Positions 51,851 through 64,000 of a DNA stretch of 64,000 bases are shown here, piece by piece. Location: NCBI GenBank assembly GCA_947359465.1, contig OX375877.1:27167235-27231234 (forward strand), read 5' to 3'. Each line of letters begins with the position of its first letter. Positions within the stretch are counted from its first letter, which is position 1. The position numbers and the translations under genes are program-made. Below the pieces are notes generated by a model, which was not told the origin of the DNA, did not search any database, and worked only from the letters and a program-made list of their open reading frames with translations. The stretch is from Metellina segmentata (lineage: Eukaryota; Arthropoda; Arachnida; Araneae; Tetragnathidae).

Positions 51851-54800
51851 TGCCCTCGCGCACAATAGACACATTTTATCTCATGAAAATTTAAACCAGC
51901 ATTAAATATTTATAAATACATTTTCTGCTATACAAATTTAATGCAAGGAAAATTCGTAGCTTATATGAATTAATTTTCGGAAAGAATAATTAAGGTACAA
52001 GAAATTTTGAAATTATTAAATTAAGCTTTTTGGAGAAAAAACTTTTTTACTCTGAACCAATAACAGATTATTTTTACTTGATGACAATCTCAACATTCTT
52101 TACTGAATGAGCTAATCCTTAAAAAAATCATACATTCCCCGTAATTAATATTTAAATAGAATTAACGATGGGCCTTCATTAAAGTCTAATTAAAATAACT
52201 TTCCCCTGCTTCCAGAATATTTATTTTAATGAATTCTTCGAATATTGTTTCCCGTAAATAACTCTTCATGGATTTTTATTTGAATCCTGATTACATATTA
52301 ATGATGAGATGCTTGTTCTCTTTTTGCATCTAATGAATTTTTTGTGAGAATTGATGAAATTTAATAATAGCTGCAAGAAACAGATTATGAAGTGTACTAA
52401 ACAGAGATTTAGGATATAAATAAAAAACACGCGGCACCAAAATTTTTAAAAATGGCTTGGTTAATTAAAAGATGAAAATGAAATTGGAGCAAACTTTCTT
52501 TGTCCCTTCCTATTGCTTACAAATAGCAGTACAACCATTTAAGGTGTAGTAAAACATTAGGTATTAAAAAGCATGTCTCCTCGTTTAAAGAAATATTTCC
52601 TTAAAAATACTTTTACTACAAGTTACCAATTTAAATTAATCCATCCTTGTGTATACTACATTTTAGCCATTAATAAAATTGCCACACGATATTATTATTT
52701 AAGGTGTATGTATACGCTAGAAATCACGAAAATCGACCAGAATATCAATATTTTTTTATTAATTCAAAATATTTTAAAATTTTTTAGCTTTTAAACGATG
52801 CTAAGACTTTGCAAATATTCGAAATAGGTTTTTAGTTACAAGTGTTTCTGTTTGGTAATGTCACAGTGAACAGACATGTTTCCAAAACTTTAAAATCGAT
52901 AAGCTGCGGTTTTGTAATAGGATGCTTTGTCCAAAACATAACTTCACAATCAATTCACCTATTATAATTATTTAAAAATCGCTATGAACTATATAATACA
53001 GTGGATAGTTTGAACCTCAATCATAGAATTTACACAAGAAATGGATTTTTCATTGATCTTTAAATGTTGAAATTCCTGAAGAAATGTTGATGTTTTTTAC
53101 GCTTTCTTGATTAAAAAATTGTTAAAAAAATATATGTATACATTTTTAGCAACTTGATGGAGGTTTAAAACATGAAGAATAACATTAAGAATAACCAAGA
53201 ATAACATTAAGAACAATTTCCAGCAGGAATCGTCTTTCGAAATTAGAATTTAGAATCGAAATTAGAATTTGAAATATTCTTTTTCATGCTAATTATATCT
53301 TAATGAAATAGTTAATTAGTTGCACAATCGGATATTTTCTCCCTGAAATTATTTTAAGAATACACCAATTACACGTGGTAAAAAAATGGACTTTTAAGGT
53401 CAAAATTAGAAAAAAAAACTTCCAGTGTATACGTACAATACTAGTGTACACGTACCTTCTAGTGTATACGTAGCAGTTTTAATTTTTAGGGGATATAATT
53501 ACACATAATATCAATTTATTAAAAGATGAGTGCTAAACTTACTAAATATAATGATTCAATACAAAACTATTCGTTGTAATTCTTGAAAAACTCGTAGTTT
53601 ATTTTCTCAGAAATGAAACTTATTTGGTTATGAAAAGGGATAAAATAATGGTGTGTGTCCTATACTTTATAAAAAGGGTAATTGATATTCGTTTCATCCC
53701 TATAGAACGGATGTAGGAAAAAAAAGTTTTAAATAACCGTATAAAACATCAAAAGCTTTAAAAGACAAATTTGATAAAACAGACTCGAGAGATACAAGTC
53801 TGGAATATCGCACAATAGAAACATTCAAAAGTAAACTTTCATCTCGCGTAGCGTGTTATCGTATAAAAAGCTTTTAAAGTTTTCTCTTTCCATGTTTCAA
53901 AGATGTCTCTAGAGAACTAAATATTTACATTTTACGTGATCTTCCAAGAATAATTTCCATGATTCTGAGTTTTCATTTTTCGCAAAAACTCGGGTTTTAA
54001 AACAAAAAGTCCAGCATTGTAGTGCTCTGAAAGGCAGCAGACAGCTGTGCATAAAATTCTTTAGCACGAATTCACCATTATGGTGTCTTACCTCTTTTGT
54101 TTAGCTCTTCATTTTACACTTCCCATTGTGCAATTAAGGGCGCGGAATTGCCTCGTACGGGGGGCGTATAAGTATTACGTTTTGGTTCATAAGAACTGAA
54201 AATTGTTCAAATTTTGAAAAATTCAACTGAACTTTCCCTTACTCCCTAATATAAGAATATTCGTATATTTTATTTCAACCTAGTCACAAGGCTTCCACAT
54301 ATGACTAAAATATGACATTTTGCTATTCTCTTCAACCTTGGCGACTGAAATCTTTTTAAACGAAATTGTCTCTAAAGCTTCTATTATCAAAATTTTGCCG
54401 ACTTCTTTTGAAAATTCACCACAGGTCCATGAAAGTTAAGTACCTACTTTATTATTTTAAACAAAAAGTGGACAGTAAATAACATTTTATGGATTTTGCT
54501 TTTGGATAGAAAATCTTTCCACCAGACGATGTTTAGGCACAAAAGCCGTGATCAACCACAAAATAAAAACATCGAATCTGTGACTATTATATAGTCATGA
54601 AAACATTAAGAGAGTGTTTAGTTTTTTAATTTTAAAATTTAAATTTATTGCCTACATCTCAATGTCTGTTTTATAGTTACTTAGCACATTTTGTGTTTTA
54701 GCGGATTGAAATTTGTTTGTGTTTTAATTGAGTTGTGTTTTAGCTGATAGATCTGAGCAACTAAAATTGCTTCTGAAATAGGGTTTAATAGATGACTTTA

Positions 54801-55588
54801 TGATACTAGCTTAAAATTTTTGGTACTAATACTACTGTGCTGTGACAACCTTGCACTGACTCCTTCTGTACGTTTATATATACATTTCAGTAACGCGTAT
54901 GCGGCACAGAAATCCGCATTATGGGCTTTGCGACAAAGGTATATAAAAAAAAAAAACTGATATGGAGATTCATTGCCGCTTCATACAAATGTGGCTTGGA
55001 TTGAGTTATGGAACAACAAAATATTATTAAAAACACAGAGATTAATATTCTAACTATATTCTTTAGATGTTTGGTTAATGAAGGTCAAAGATAAATTTAA
55101 TGTAAATTCATGATTGGAATAGAACAGTGAACACGAAATTCGATTAATTTCAAGACGCTGAATAACTCTGATTAGTCTTCGAGCAAGTGAATGTGAGGCT
55201 GTTAACTGAATATTGAAGAACATAATTGTTGAAACCTAAACTGAGTTGTGCATCTTTTACATATTTCATTGAAAATATCAATTAAAGGTGGCTAGAATAC
55301 ACAAAATATTATATTCAATACAATTTATCCTTCTTATTAAAAAATATATATATATAATTATAAAACGTACTGCAATCCACTATAAATGCGTGGCTGATAA
55401 AGGCTATAATCAACAGTGTATCTGTGGTATAGATTAAAATTTTTTATATCAAAATCTCCTTTTATCCATTTTGGCTTGTGCAGTTAGTCATTTCTCAAAA
55501 GATTGACATCTACAAGTCCAATAGTATTCATGCATTTTAATAGTTAAGAAGCATGTAATAGTTATAGACAGCACTTTGTCTGAAAATT
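51851..55588. other. AT-rich interval, no gene seen
   Basis: Long AT-rich stretch. A GTGTAYACGTA triplet lies at 53423-53475 (reported separately) and AATAACATTAAGAATAACC short repeats at 53175-53215. No element ends or frames of quality. It may be intron of the gene starting at 38258. Confidence 0.45.
53423..53475 (+). repeat. Three AGTGTAYACGTA motifs in tandem
   Basis: AGTGTATACGTAC, AGTGTACACGTAC and AGTGTATACGTAG are spaced 18-20 bases apart. Each is nearly palindromic in its core (GTATAC, GTACAC). Meaning unknown. Confidence 0.7.
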
Positions 55589-55601
55589 GCAAAAAATTGT
55601 T

Positions 55602-56052
55602 GTTGTTGTTGTTTCTTATGCCTACACTGGCAGACCAGAGGAGTGCCAGGCCCGTCAAAGACGGAAAGAGGCGAGGGGGTGCGCCTTCCATGTTATTGAG
55701 ACCCATTGGGAGGAAGTCCGACTTTGCTCGACATACATGACACATCCGTTTTACAGGAAGGTCCCTTTCACACATCCATTCATTCACACGTATCGTAATT
55801 TAGATCCCAATCAGAGGCCGATAACCCCCTGATCAGGTACCCTCAGAGGTATTGATTTGGTATGGGAACATGGGGGACATTGTGACCACGACCTATTTAA
55901 CGTGCCCCAGTCACCATTAGTGAACACGACGGTCTTTAGCCAGGTCGAAGCGCCGATCTCGCAATCATCAGAATTGTAGGCTCCGCCGAGGACAGAACCC
56001 ACAACCCTTCTGATGCGAGCCCGACGCTCTACTGACTGAGCTACCGCAAATC
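55602..56052 (-). mobile_element. SINE1, full-length, second copy
   Basis: The target duplication GCAAAAAATTGT lies at 55589-55600 and 56053-56064. It shares nearly every base with 42353-42817, including the TAGCTCAGTC(A/G)G A box at the right end on the minus strand and the (AAC)n tail at the left. The low divergence between the two copies suggests recent activity. Confidence 0.85.
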
Positions 56053-56064
56053 GCAAAAAATTGT

Positions 56065-56539
56065 TTCATAATTTAATAATTAATTATTATTAATTACCAA
56101 ATGCCAACAGTATAGTCGTAAGTGAACCCACTGCGCATTTAAATAATCCAAATTAAGCTATATAAAACAGATTAAAAGCTCTGTCATCAATATATGCAAG
56201 CAATAGCACCAACAGAGCATATCCTCTTTGATGTTCGTGTCGACTACTGTACATAATTGAAAGACTATTTATTTTGAAATGTTTCCTCTAAAAGTGACAG
56301 AATTCAGATCTGTTATCCGTCGAAAGGAGAAAGCAAGTCTATTTAAAAACTATGCAATGAGTAGAAACTGGATCTACAAGTCTTTTATGTAGGTATAATA
56401 ATCCGAAATGATAAATAAAAAACTAGAACTACTTTTTTATTCAGAAAGAAAATGAAACGGGTGAATTGAGGACTCTCCTGTATGACAAGGATAAACTTTT
56501 TCATAGATTTGAGGACAATTTAGTATCTATCACGTTTGG
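56065..56539. other. Unassigned interval
   Basis: AT-rich, no supported feature. Confidence 0.4.
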
Positions 56540-56720
56540 TTTGGTTGAATTTTATGGGGTAAGAGTCTTTGGCCAAACTGCACCAAACACAAGACAGGCA
56601 ACGTCAAATAATGGGCATACACACACGAGGAAAGAGATAAAGTACAACTAGGATAAGTTATAGGAATCGAACCTTCGCTGGCTAGAACTTACAGTTACTA
56701 TCCATTACAATTCTCTTTGG
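56540..56720 (-). mobile_element. SINE4 copy with perfect B box
   Basis: Minus strand: GGTTCGATTCC (56663-56673) is a perfect pol III B box, followed by TCGTGTGTGTATGCCCATTA and TTTGACGTTGCCTGTCTTGT as in the other copies. The A box is weak. Non-coding. Confidence 0.6.
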
Positions 56721-58684
56721 ATAACACTTTACATTTACTTATTTTAACCGATCCCTTCTTATTTAAGTTCTTTTGTCTCGAGCTGACTTATATAAAAGCC
56801 TAATAAAAACTGTTAGTTCAATACTCTTTGTTTCGCGTCGTTTTAAAATGTTTCTTAATAAGTTGTTTCGGGTAAACGTGCGTTTCTATTGAAGCCATGA
56901 ACGCCCTGTTATAATTTAGTTAAAAATAAAATGTCAATCAAAAGAAATCACAAGAATGATGTTGCGGTGAAACTGTTATTTCGAACAACCACAAATTCTG
57001 AGTAATGGCCAGATTTAAATAGTCATGATGCAAATGGTGATAACCGTGATGTTGGCCAGGTATAAATAGTCATGTCGCAAAAAAATAGTAGCAGAGTAAC
57101 AAATGTAATCACAAACACAATACCATAATCTTTTACAGACTCGATACCTAATGTTTATTTGAAGCAATTTCTGTCTTCATATCTACAAGCCTGATGACAT
57201 TTCCATTCAAATACTCAAATTTTCAACGAGGTTTGTAATGCTGTTAAGACGACATTGATCACATTTTGCATCAATGCAAGCTATTTAAATTGCGATTTAG
57301 ATGAAAGTGAATGGCCAGGATTAGCTTTCTAAATGGAGTTTTGCAACACTCTTAGTCAATGCTATAATTACGAAATACGATACAAAACAATCCGGCAAAT
57401 CGTGCACGCTCGATTTGATTCATCGCATTCTTATCTGCATAGATCACCTCGAGAGCTATCATCGCACAACAGACTGCAGGAACATCTAAGATTTTCAAAC
57501 CTCTTTTTAACCTACGGCGAAACTGTGACGGATCCAAAATTCTTTACTATCTAGGTCAGGGTTTCTTCAACAGAGATCAATATCCAACCGCTCCACGCAC
57601 CCTTTATATATCAGTAGAGGTCAACTGAAGCATGACTAGAATGTAAAGATTCACCACTTGTGTTGCATACATTTAGAAAATTATATCCACCCGTAAAGGA
57701 TTGAGTAATTATGAGTACTGATGGAAAAGACACTAGCACCAAAACTAAAGCTCCACTTTCGATTAATTTGTCTTTTCAAAACGAATTAGTATTTTATTTA
57801 TATCAGTTTAACTTAATTAGAATTCAAGTCAGGGTCTTTGTAAGTTTTTAAATCCACTTAACTCTGTTGAACCTCAAGTCATGGCCGATGACTTCTGTAT
57901 TTCTTTAGTGCAACAGTAGACGTTTAAATATTGCGTACATCCTCAATGTCTGCCATGCTCTAAAGTATGACGGCAGTGTTGTAAAACATTATCCCATGTG
58001 AAATGGTAAATCAGTATGTCTTAGAACAGAGAATCAAACGTTAAAGAACCATAGCCGTCATTATCAATCATTCTATAATTTACATGTTTTTGTTATTCAA
58101 GGACCGTAATTTACATTGACGAAGACATGGACATTAACTCTACGTAACTAAATTTCTTTAGTGATCTTTTTGATTCTTCGTTCGAAAATCTGGAACACTA
58201 TCAAATCTGTATCGAAATTTACAGACAGAAAATGAAGATTCAAAACAAGTTGATTCTTTGTATAACTAAATCGTCTGTACCAAACTTGGATTTAGGAATA
58301 AGAAAATTAAGCTACTTGAAAGGACTATATGGGACATTGTTCTAACAGCGAATTTTAACGTCGCCTTAACTGTGTTGAGAAATGATTTAGTACCAAGAAA
58401 TAATTTTCGAACATTGTTTAATTAGTTGCAGTGTTACCTTTAGTGCTAAACCGAGCAAAAAGAAAATCATACCTCATCAGTACTCCTATAAGAAAATAAC
58501 AGCAATAAGAAAACCATCTACACACATTGTTTATCAACAAATGACTTAGCTATGTGTTTAACCAGGATTTACAAGCCAATTGAAGGGTTTGCTGGAAAAA
58601 AGTAGCTCCAATAACTACCTCTTTTTTGCCACAAAACCTTTAATTGTAAATAAACTTCGTGAATTGTTTTTACAATGTTTTCAA
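56721..58684. other. Unassigned interval
   Basis: No gene seen. The stretch 57330-57560 has balanced composition and a 73-codon frame without a domain; it might be regulatory or a relic. Confidence 0.35.
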
Positions 58685-59110
58685 TGTTGCAACGTGGGGA
58701 CGGGTGCATCTGCAACCTGTAGTGGCCTCAAATCTCCACATTGGTTTAGTCACGTTGGGTTGGCGTGGAAGTTTGGAGAGTGGGGTGCCAGCTCAGGTGT
58801 TGCTTCGTCATCTGACCGTGGTTCAAAATTACGAGGTGTTGCGCTCGGATCTTTCCCAAAGGGACTGATCCCGGACCGTCGTCAATAGCCCGTTGTGTTG
58901 CTCTAATACGACGTTAACAAAAAAATTACCAATTACTACATTGGTTTAGAGGGAAAGTTTGGTTGAAGGGGCAAGTTCAATTGTTGACCTCATCATCCGA
59001 CCTTGGTTCGACATTGCGAGGTGATCTTCTCATATCTTTCCCTTCCGGATTGATTCCGGACCGTTACCAATAGCCCGTTGCGTGGCTCCAGTGCGACGTT
59101 AATTTACTAC
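58685..59110 (+). mobile_element. Two SINE2 copies in tandem
   Basis: The first (58685-58932) has GGGGACGGGTGCATCTGCAA, GTGGAAGTTTGGAGAGTGGG, GACCGTCGTCAATAGCCCGT and ends TACGACGTTAACAAAAAAAT. The second (58940-59110) starts at a TTGGTTTAGAGGGAAAGTTT block, lacks the head and ends GTGCGACGTTAATTTACTAC. Joined head to tail, either by insertion into the tail or as a dimer transcript. Confidence 0.75.
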
Positions 59111-59701
59111 ACACCTACCTATAGTATGGGGGCAAGCGCGAAAGAAAGGAACTCGTTTCCGGAAGGGAGCTTCTGGAAGCGCATCGGCTCTGGATAAAAT
59201 CTGAAGCGGTCTGGCGCTCTGCCAAAGCAAAGGTGAATGCCACGGTCGGGTAATCCCTGCAGAGAGGAAAAAAATGCAGCTAATAAGTGAAAGTAACGAG
59301 CGAAAGGCACGGAGGGGGGGGGGGTTGAGATGTGTGCAGATAGAATTACGAGAACTTAAAAATAAAATAGACGGGCTGAGGTTTGTGGATCCTTCGGAGA
59401 AAAGCTAACACGATACCCGACGTGTTTGACGAAAGTTTGGTTCGTTTGGGCAATTGGAATGTACAGAATAAAAATCTCTCTCTAGAAGCCATGTCGGTTT
59501 TTTATTGAATTAAAAAATTAATAACGAAAATGCAAGGGGGAAAGCAAAATTTGTAGATTTACCCACTATTTAAAAAAATGTTTTGCATCTATGTACAAAT
59601 ATAAAATATGGGGAAAAAGAATTTGTAGATGCGCCGACTTACAAGTAAAATTATAAAACATGGTTATAAGAAACAAAATGGTAAAAAATAATACCCACTA
59701 A

Positions 59702-60155
59702 GGCCCGGTGCACACATCCGGTTTTTCAACGTGCGGCACCGCTGCAGCAACGCAAGTGCGGTCTGAGATACATTAGATCCAATGGAGCAGTGCACACATG
59801 CCTCCAGCGCCGTTGGGGCAATTCACGTCCAACTTGCGTGAAATTTGTACAGCAGTTCCCCACGGCGCCGCACGGTCGCCGCATATGAGTCTCCGTTCTG
59901 AAGTACCTTGTTTTCATAAACAAATGGAATAGAAATAATAATTAATAAATGGTTGTATCCAGTAACGTCTATTTTGGTTCAAAATATACTTTTTTTACAC
60001 CAAGTAAGCCAAATAAACTCGTTTTCTTCGATAGAATATTTATCGCAAATGGCGCGAAATGTGTTCGTGCGTCATTTCACGGTTATGTGTGAATAGTTGG
60101 GCTTCGGTGCCGCAGTGGCGCTGCACGTCAAAAAACCGGATGTGTGCATCGGGCC
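59702..60155. mobile_element. PIF/Harbinger-like MITE, 454 bp
   Basis: TAA lies on both sides (59699-59701, 60156-60158). The termini GGCCCGGTGCACACATCCGG and, inverted, GGCCCGATGCACACATCCGG differ by one base in the first 20, with similarity continuing through TTTTT and the CGTGC/GGCACC blocks for about 50 bases. A 3-bp TWA duplication with GGCCC...CACAC termini fits PIF/Harbinger. There is no transposase. Confidence 0.85.
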
Positions 60156-60323
60156 TAAGTGTTTCTCAATAAATGTAAACTTCATGCAAAGAAAATAAAC
60201 TCAGAATTTCACGTCTTAAAGATCACTATATTCAAGAAATCTAAAAACTTGCCTTAAAAGTTTTGACTTGGTGTGCTCTACTTGTAATCCGATGGTATAT
60301 ATATTTGTAAATCTTTTCTATCT

Positions 60324-60667
60324 TCTATATACATATAAAGGATGTGTTTGTATGTATATTCTCTATACAAATCTGCACCGTGTGACCAATCCACACCATA
60401 TTTGGTATACTTATACTTTAGAACACTGCGGAAAACATAGACTATTTCTTTCCTGTCTTCAGACCCATCTGCAGCCATGAAAATTGGCACACAGGTTGTC
60501 CTATAAGTGCCCCTCGAAGTCCCATTTTTATAATCTAGACTTAGCTTTTCTGCAATAAATGGACATGGACAAGGAAACACGTTATACAGAGTTTATGTAT
60601 TTGAGTTGACACAGGGAAATGTTGCGGTCATATTTGAAACACGAGCAACGCCGGGTTATTCAGTTAG
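60324..60667 (+). mobile_element. Helitron-like non-autonomous element
   Basis: It begins TCTATATACATATAAAGGAT, then TGTGTTTGTATGTATATTCT, CCACACCATATTTGGTATAC and TTTAGAACACTGCGGAAAAC, the familiar order of arthropod Helitron 5' regions. It ends in ACGAGCAACGCCGGGTTATT and CAGTTAG before T, close to the CTRR|T rule with one base changed. No Rep/helicase coding. Confidence 0.65.
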
Positions 60668-60668
60668 T

Positions 60669-61184
60669 TTGGATAATTTAAAAAGCTGTCATGATTTTCC
60701 TCTCAAGGGCTCACATAACTTCGATTGAACTACCTTCAGATTTTATTTTTGGAGCAGCGGAATTTCCGAGCCCACTCTCAATACGTCCCTGAAACAAACC
60801 CAAAACTCCATCAATTTTTCAAGAAGGTCGGTAAACGTCTTCGAATCTACACAAACTCGCGACAGAAAAACCAGTATCTTTGAAACATCGAGCCCGCTGA
60901 TTGCTATCTGATACCATTCTTCGATGTCACTTCTTCCTGCTGGAGTACGTTTTCACTGTCGCCTACAGACACTGTCAGCTCTGAGGTCCGAAGGCCGTAC
61001 CCGATCCAACCCTGTGTGTGCTTCAGTTAGTTCTTCCTGTTTACGGAGGCATGGGAAAGTGTGTCACATTCTCGATTACGGATTCTGCTCACATAGATCC
61101 AAGCACTGGATTTAAGCGGTGTGGGTTAAATTATCCAAGGGGATGATAGATTGAAACAAAGACGTGGTAAAATATTCTGCGGGA
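60669..61184. other. Unassigned, GC-balanced interval
   Basis: Frames of up to 63 codons on the + strand (60924-61115) with no recognised domain. Texture is coding-like or retroelement-like, but I cannot place it. Confidence 0.35.
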
Positions 61185-62420
61185 AGGCTTTTCCCCTTGT
61201 TTCGGCATGCAACATGGGGATTTGTTAACTTAGTGTCAATCTTTTGATACACAGGCATCGGCGTGGAGTTTCTTACCGCAACATTTCCGTGGATAATGTG
61301 GATTTTGATACAATTCGGTTAGTTTCCTGCATCCTCGTTGATATCATGGGTTTTTATCTGAATTAAGATAAAAACAATTGACGCTATATTAATTTTCTGA
61401 TATCGTATGCTAAGTATGTATTCATTAATCTCAAGGAAAATATTTAGTAAGCCTATTCTGGCCAATTTCAAACAAAACGCTTTGGGAATACCAATTGCTG
61501 AAAGGGCCTCATTGACTCAATGGGTTTGCCCATCACGCTAGTAACGTGCGAGTTGTAGATGGAGCAGGTTTGTTTATAAATTTTCCCCTGAGGGTGTTTC
61601 TCTCTTCAGTGCGAATAAGTCTTTTGTGTGTACCTATTATTTGATGTTGTCATGTGTTGATATAGCTAAACAAAAATTGTCCACTGTGCTATGAAGACTG
61701 CCCTTGTTTTGGCATGCAACATGGGGTTTTGTTAACACTGCCAACCCAGGTACAGAATTATATTCAGTATTCTGCAACACATCTCCAAGCAATTGCAATT
61801 GTTCGACAGGTATTTTGTCCGAATTTTGAAAACTGTAGTAAAATAAAAAACAGACGTAAAACACAATTAACGGCTAAATATATATTACATATTTGTAATA
61901 AAACACATCAAAATTAATTGACTTACTTTATTTAAAACCAAGGCATACTTTCAGAATTTCTAATTCTGTCCATAACTTTTGAAGTTAAATATTTTGTCAT
62001 TGAAATAGAAGATGTTTTCGTTATGAAGTGTGGTGGTAATTTGGGCGGTGTAGAGAGGTCGTTCCGTAGCTAGAAAGGGAAAAAAAGTGTAGCAAAGAGC
62101 GCGCTTTGCACTGCAGAACATCGTAACTTATGATTAAAAAAAATCGACACACAATTTTGATAAAATGAATGACAAATTGTTCTGCAAAGACTTTGTTCGG
62201 CGACGTACGTTACAGTTTTAAGCACTTTCTGCTTCCGGGCCCTGTGATATGAAGCTTACCCTTGTTTTGGCATTCAACATGGGGTTTGTTAACCTGCCAA
62301 TCTCATGAAGTTTCTCGCTCTGAAGTTTTTAATGTAACAATTCCATGGTGATTTTGTGGATTTTGGTACAGTTCAGGTTGTTCCCGGCATCCTCATTGAT
62401 ATTATGGTTTTTTATAAACG
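61185..62420 (+). repeat. Cluster of three related direct repeats
   Basis: The segment around CCTTGTTTYGGCATGCAACA and TGGGGNTTTGTTAAC occurs at 61195, 61688 and 62261. The first and third copies also share GGATTTTGATACAATTCGGT-type sequence and TTTCCTGCATCCTCGTTGAT (61255-61350; 62335-62410). A GTRTTTCTCTCTTC block precedes or follows (61598, 62463). Family unknown, possibly a locally amplified retroelement piece. Confidence 0.65.
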
Positions 62421-63499
62421 GTTAGAGTCGTAGGCGGCGATTGTTTGATTCCTACTTGGGAGTATTTCTCTCTTCTATGTCTGTAAAAGTGACTGGGTAT
62501 GTCCATTCACTTGACATTGTTTGGATCAGCTTGCCAAAATATAGTTCTTGCGTCATAAATTCGCACCAACCTTCTATTGGTGAGATTGTATTTAGACAGA
62601 CAAATGAAAAAATGAATGAAAGATCGATTAATTTATGATTTCTACCTCAATTTAAATTTGTAAGAGTTATCTAATTTTCAAACCTTGTATCTGAAAGGCT
62701 TCTCTCGATCATTGACTTCAATAATTTTTTATATTGCAAAAATTAATATTCTATGAGATTGCTTCATGCCTCTAATTAGGGCGGCCAATAAAGAATAAAA
62801 TCGCAAGCGTTGATATTCCCTTTTCTTGCCAGTTCGAATCGGAACTAAATAAGAGGAAGTTTGTCGCTGAGTGATTAATGCTTTTTACCACAAGAGGAAG
62901 CTAAAATGACTCTGGGGTATATGAGCTAAAGCTGTTTTATGCATAGATTAGTGAAGAGCGGAAATGAGTGCATAGGGTATGAAACGTAAACGAGGCTTTA
63001 AATCCATAAGCGGTATTCACACTGGGACACTTAGTGATCTATATTTGTTTTGCATAGTCGGCTCATTTATTACACAAAACATGTAACAATATTATTTTGT
63101 ATTTTAAGACTTTATTTTCACCTTATGCTATCTTAAATCTTCCATGTTCGCGTCATCATGTATGTCAAAGCAGATTTCTCTAAATTAGGACATTTCTTGC
63201 CAGGTGTGTCAGATCTGACAAAATAAATTAGATCGATTTTCAAAAAATAAGCTTCCTTTTTACTCCTAAGTGGTTTTCTAAAACAATTTATTTCGGATAC
63301 CCTAATACAGAATTATTTATACGGGTCTTACTTGAAATAATCTGTGAACTAAAAATTGAACCGTTGAAATGAAATAAATCTTTTACAGAGTCATGCATAG
63401 ATCTAGAATACAAGTATGCTTTTTCTGTGGATAAACATTAGTATTGGATAAGATTTCTTCCGCTTCTTTGCAGAAAATGCGTTCCAAAATATTTCGAAT
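62421..63499. other. Unassigned interval
   Basis: No gene, element end or RNA recognised. Confidence 0.4.
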
Positions 63500-63780
63500 A
63501 CATATATATGTAACTCAAAATAAGACTTAAAATATATACGTAACTTAAAATAATACTCAAAATAAAATTATAAAATAATACTAAAAATATATATGTAACT
63601 TAAAATAATACTCAAAATAAAATAATAAAATAATACTAAATATATATATATATATATAACTTAAAATAATACTCAAAATAAAATAATAAAATAATACTTA
63701 AAATGAACTATAATAAAATAATACTTAAAATGAAATATAATAAAATAATACTTATAATATAACTTAAAATAATATTTGTT
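63500..63780 (+). repeat. AT-rich minisatellite
   Basis: Units built on ATATATGTAACTTAAAATAA and TACTCAAAATAAAATAATAA (period about 60) change to a shorter unit AATAATACTTAAAATGAA (period about 30). Non-coding. Confidence 0.85.
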
Positions 63781-64000
63781 TTATTTTAACATAACTAAAC
63801 CTCTGAAAAACTTAATTCTGTATATTTAGTCAGTTTTGAAGAAGTTTTAAAAACCTAGCTACACCTTTTGATTCAGGACTCAAAATCCAAGGGGTCCTGA
63901 AATATATATTTTAAACTTTACCTTTTAATTCCTTTGGATTTATTTTCTTCGTTTTATGCACACTTTCTAAGTCTCATAATGTGAGCCATATTTCAAAAAT

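Overview
This is an AT-rich eukaryotic nuclear window that looks like arthropod DNA, most probably a spider or other chelicerate. That reading rests on the mix of dead Tc1/mariner, hAT and piggyBac-type elements, tRNA-derived SINEs, a non-LTR retrotransposon C-terminus with an (AAC)n tail, and an animal-type splice structure with a very long intron. It is inference, not an identification. There are no bacterial operons, no CRISPR array, no rRNA and no credible free-standing tRNA gene.

One host gene is supported, and only its 5' part. On the + strand there is a candidate promoter and untranslated exon (about 36861-37062), then an acceptor at 38256-38257, a leader plus first coding exon (38258-38524) encoding a signal peptide, and a consensus donor at 38525. 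No downstream exon could be recognised, so its first coding intron may run to the window end (over 25 kb). A CTCF-like site lies about 230 bases upstream of the putative start. Balanced-composition blocks on the left (about 13930-14420 and 18365-18860) look like conserved regulatory DNA; the second contains two perfect POU octamers.

The rest is a layered repeat landscape. Left part (1-12 kb): a dispersed ~130-bp tandem family (RepA), a hAT transposase relic, a hairpin-rich GC cassette present as an inverted pair around a histone-type 3' stem-loop, SINEs, and mariner and Tc1 relics. Middle (12-31 kb): a 695-bp hAT element, an unrecognised frameshifted coding relic, a LINE 3' end, a SINE nested in a MITE, an exact TTAA-flanked MITE, a 590-bp minisatellite and two Tc1 relics. 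Right part (31-64 kb): nested hAT/RepB insertions, the host gene 5' end, a Tc1-like end with an IR/DR layout carrying a SINE, a 146-bp hAT MITE with perfect 8-bp duplications, a LINE 3' end, a 142-bp (CA)n tract, two Helitron-like elements, a PIF/Harbinger-like MITE and a repeat triplet.

Insertion histories can be read directly because several elements interrupt other repeats whose uninterrupted copies are also in the window. The least conventional items are the hairpin cassette with an apparently compensated stem, the histone stem-loops beside it, and the TTAA MITE family with internal GAGATATCTC subrepeats.
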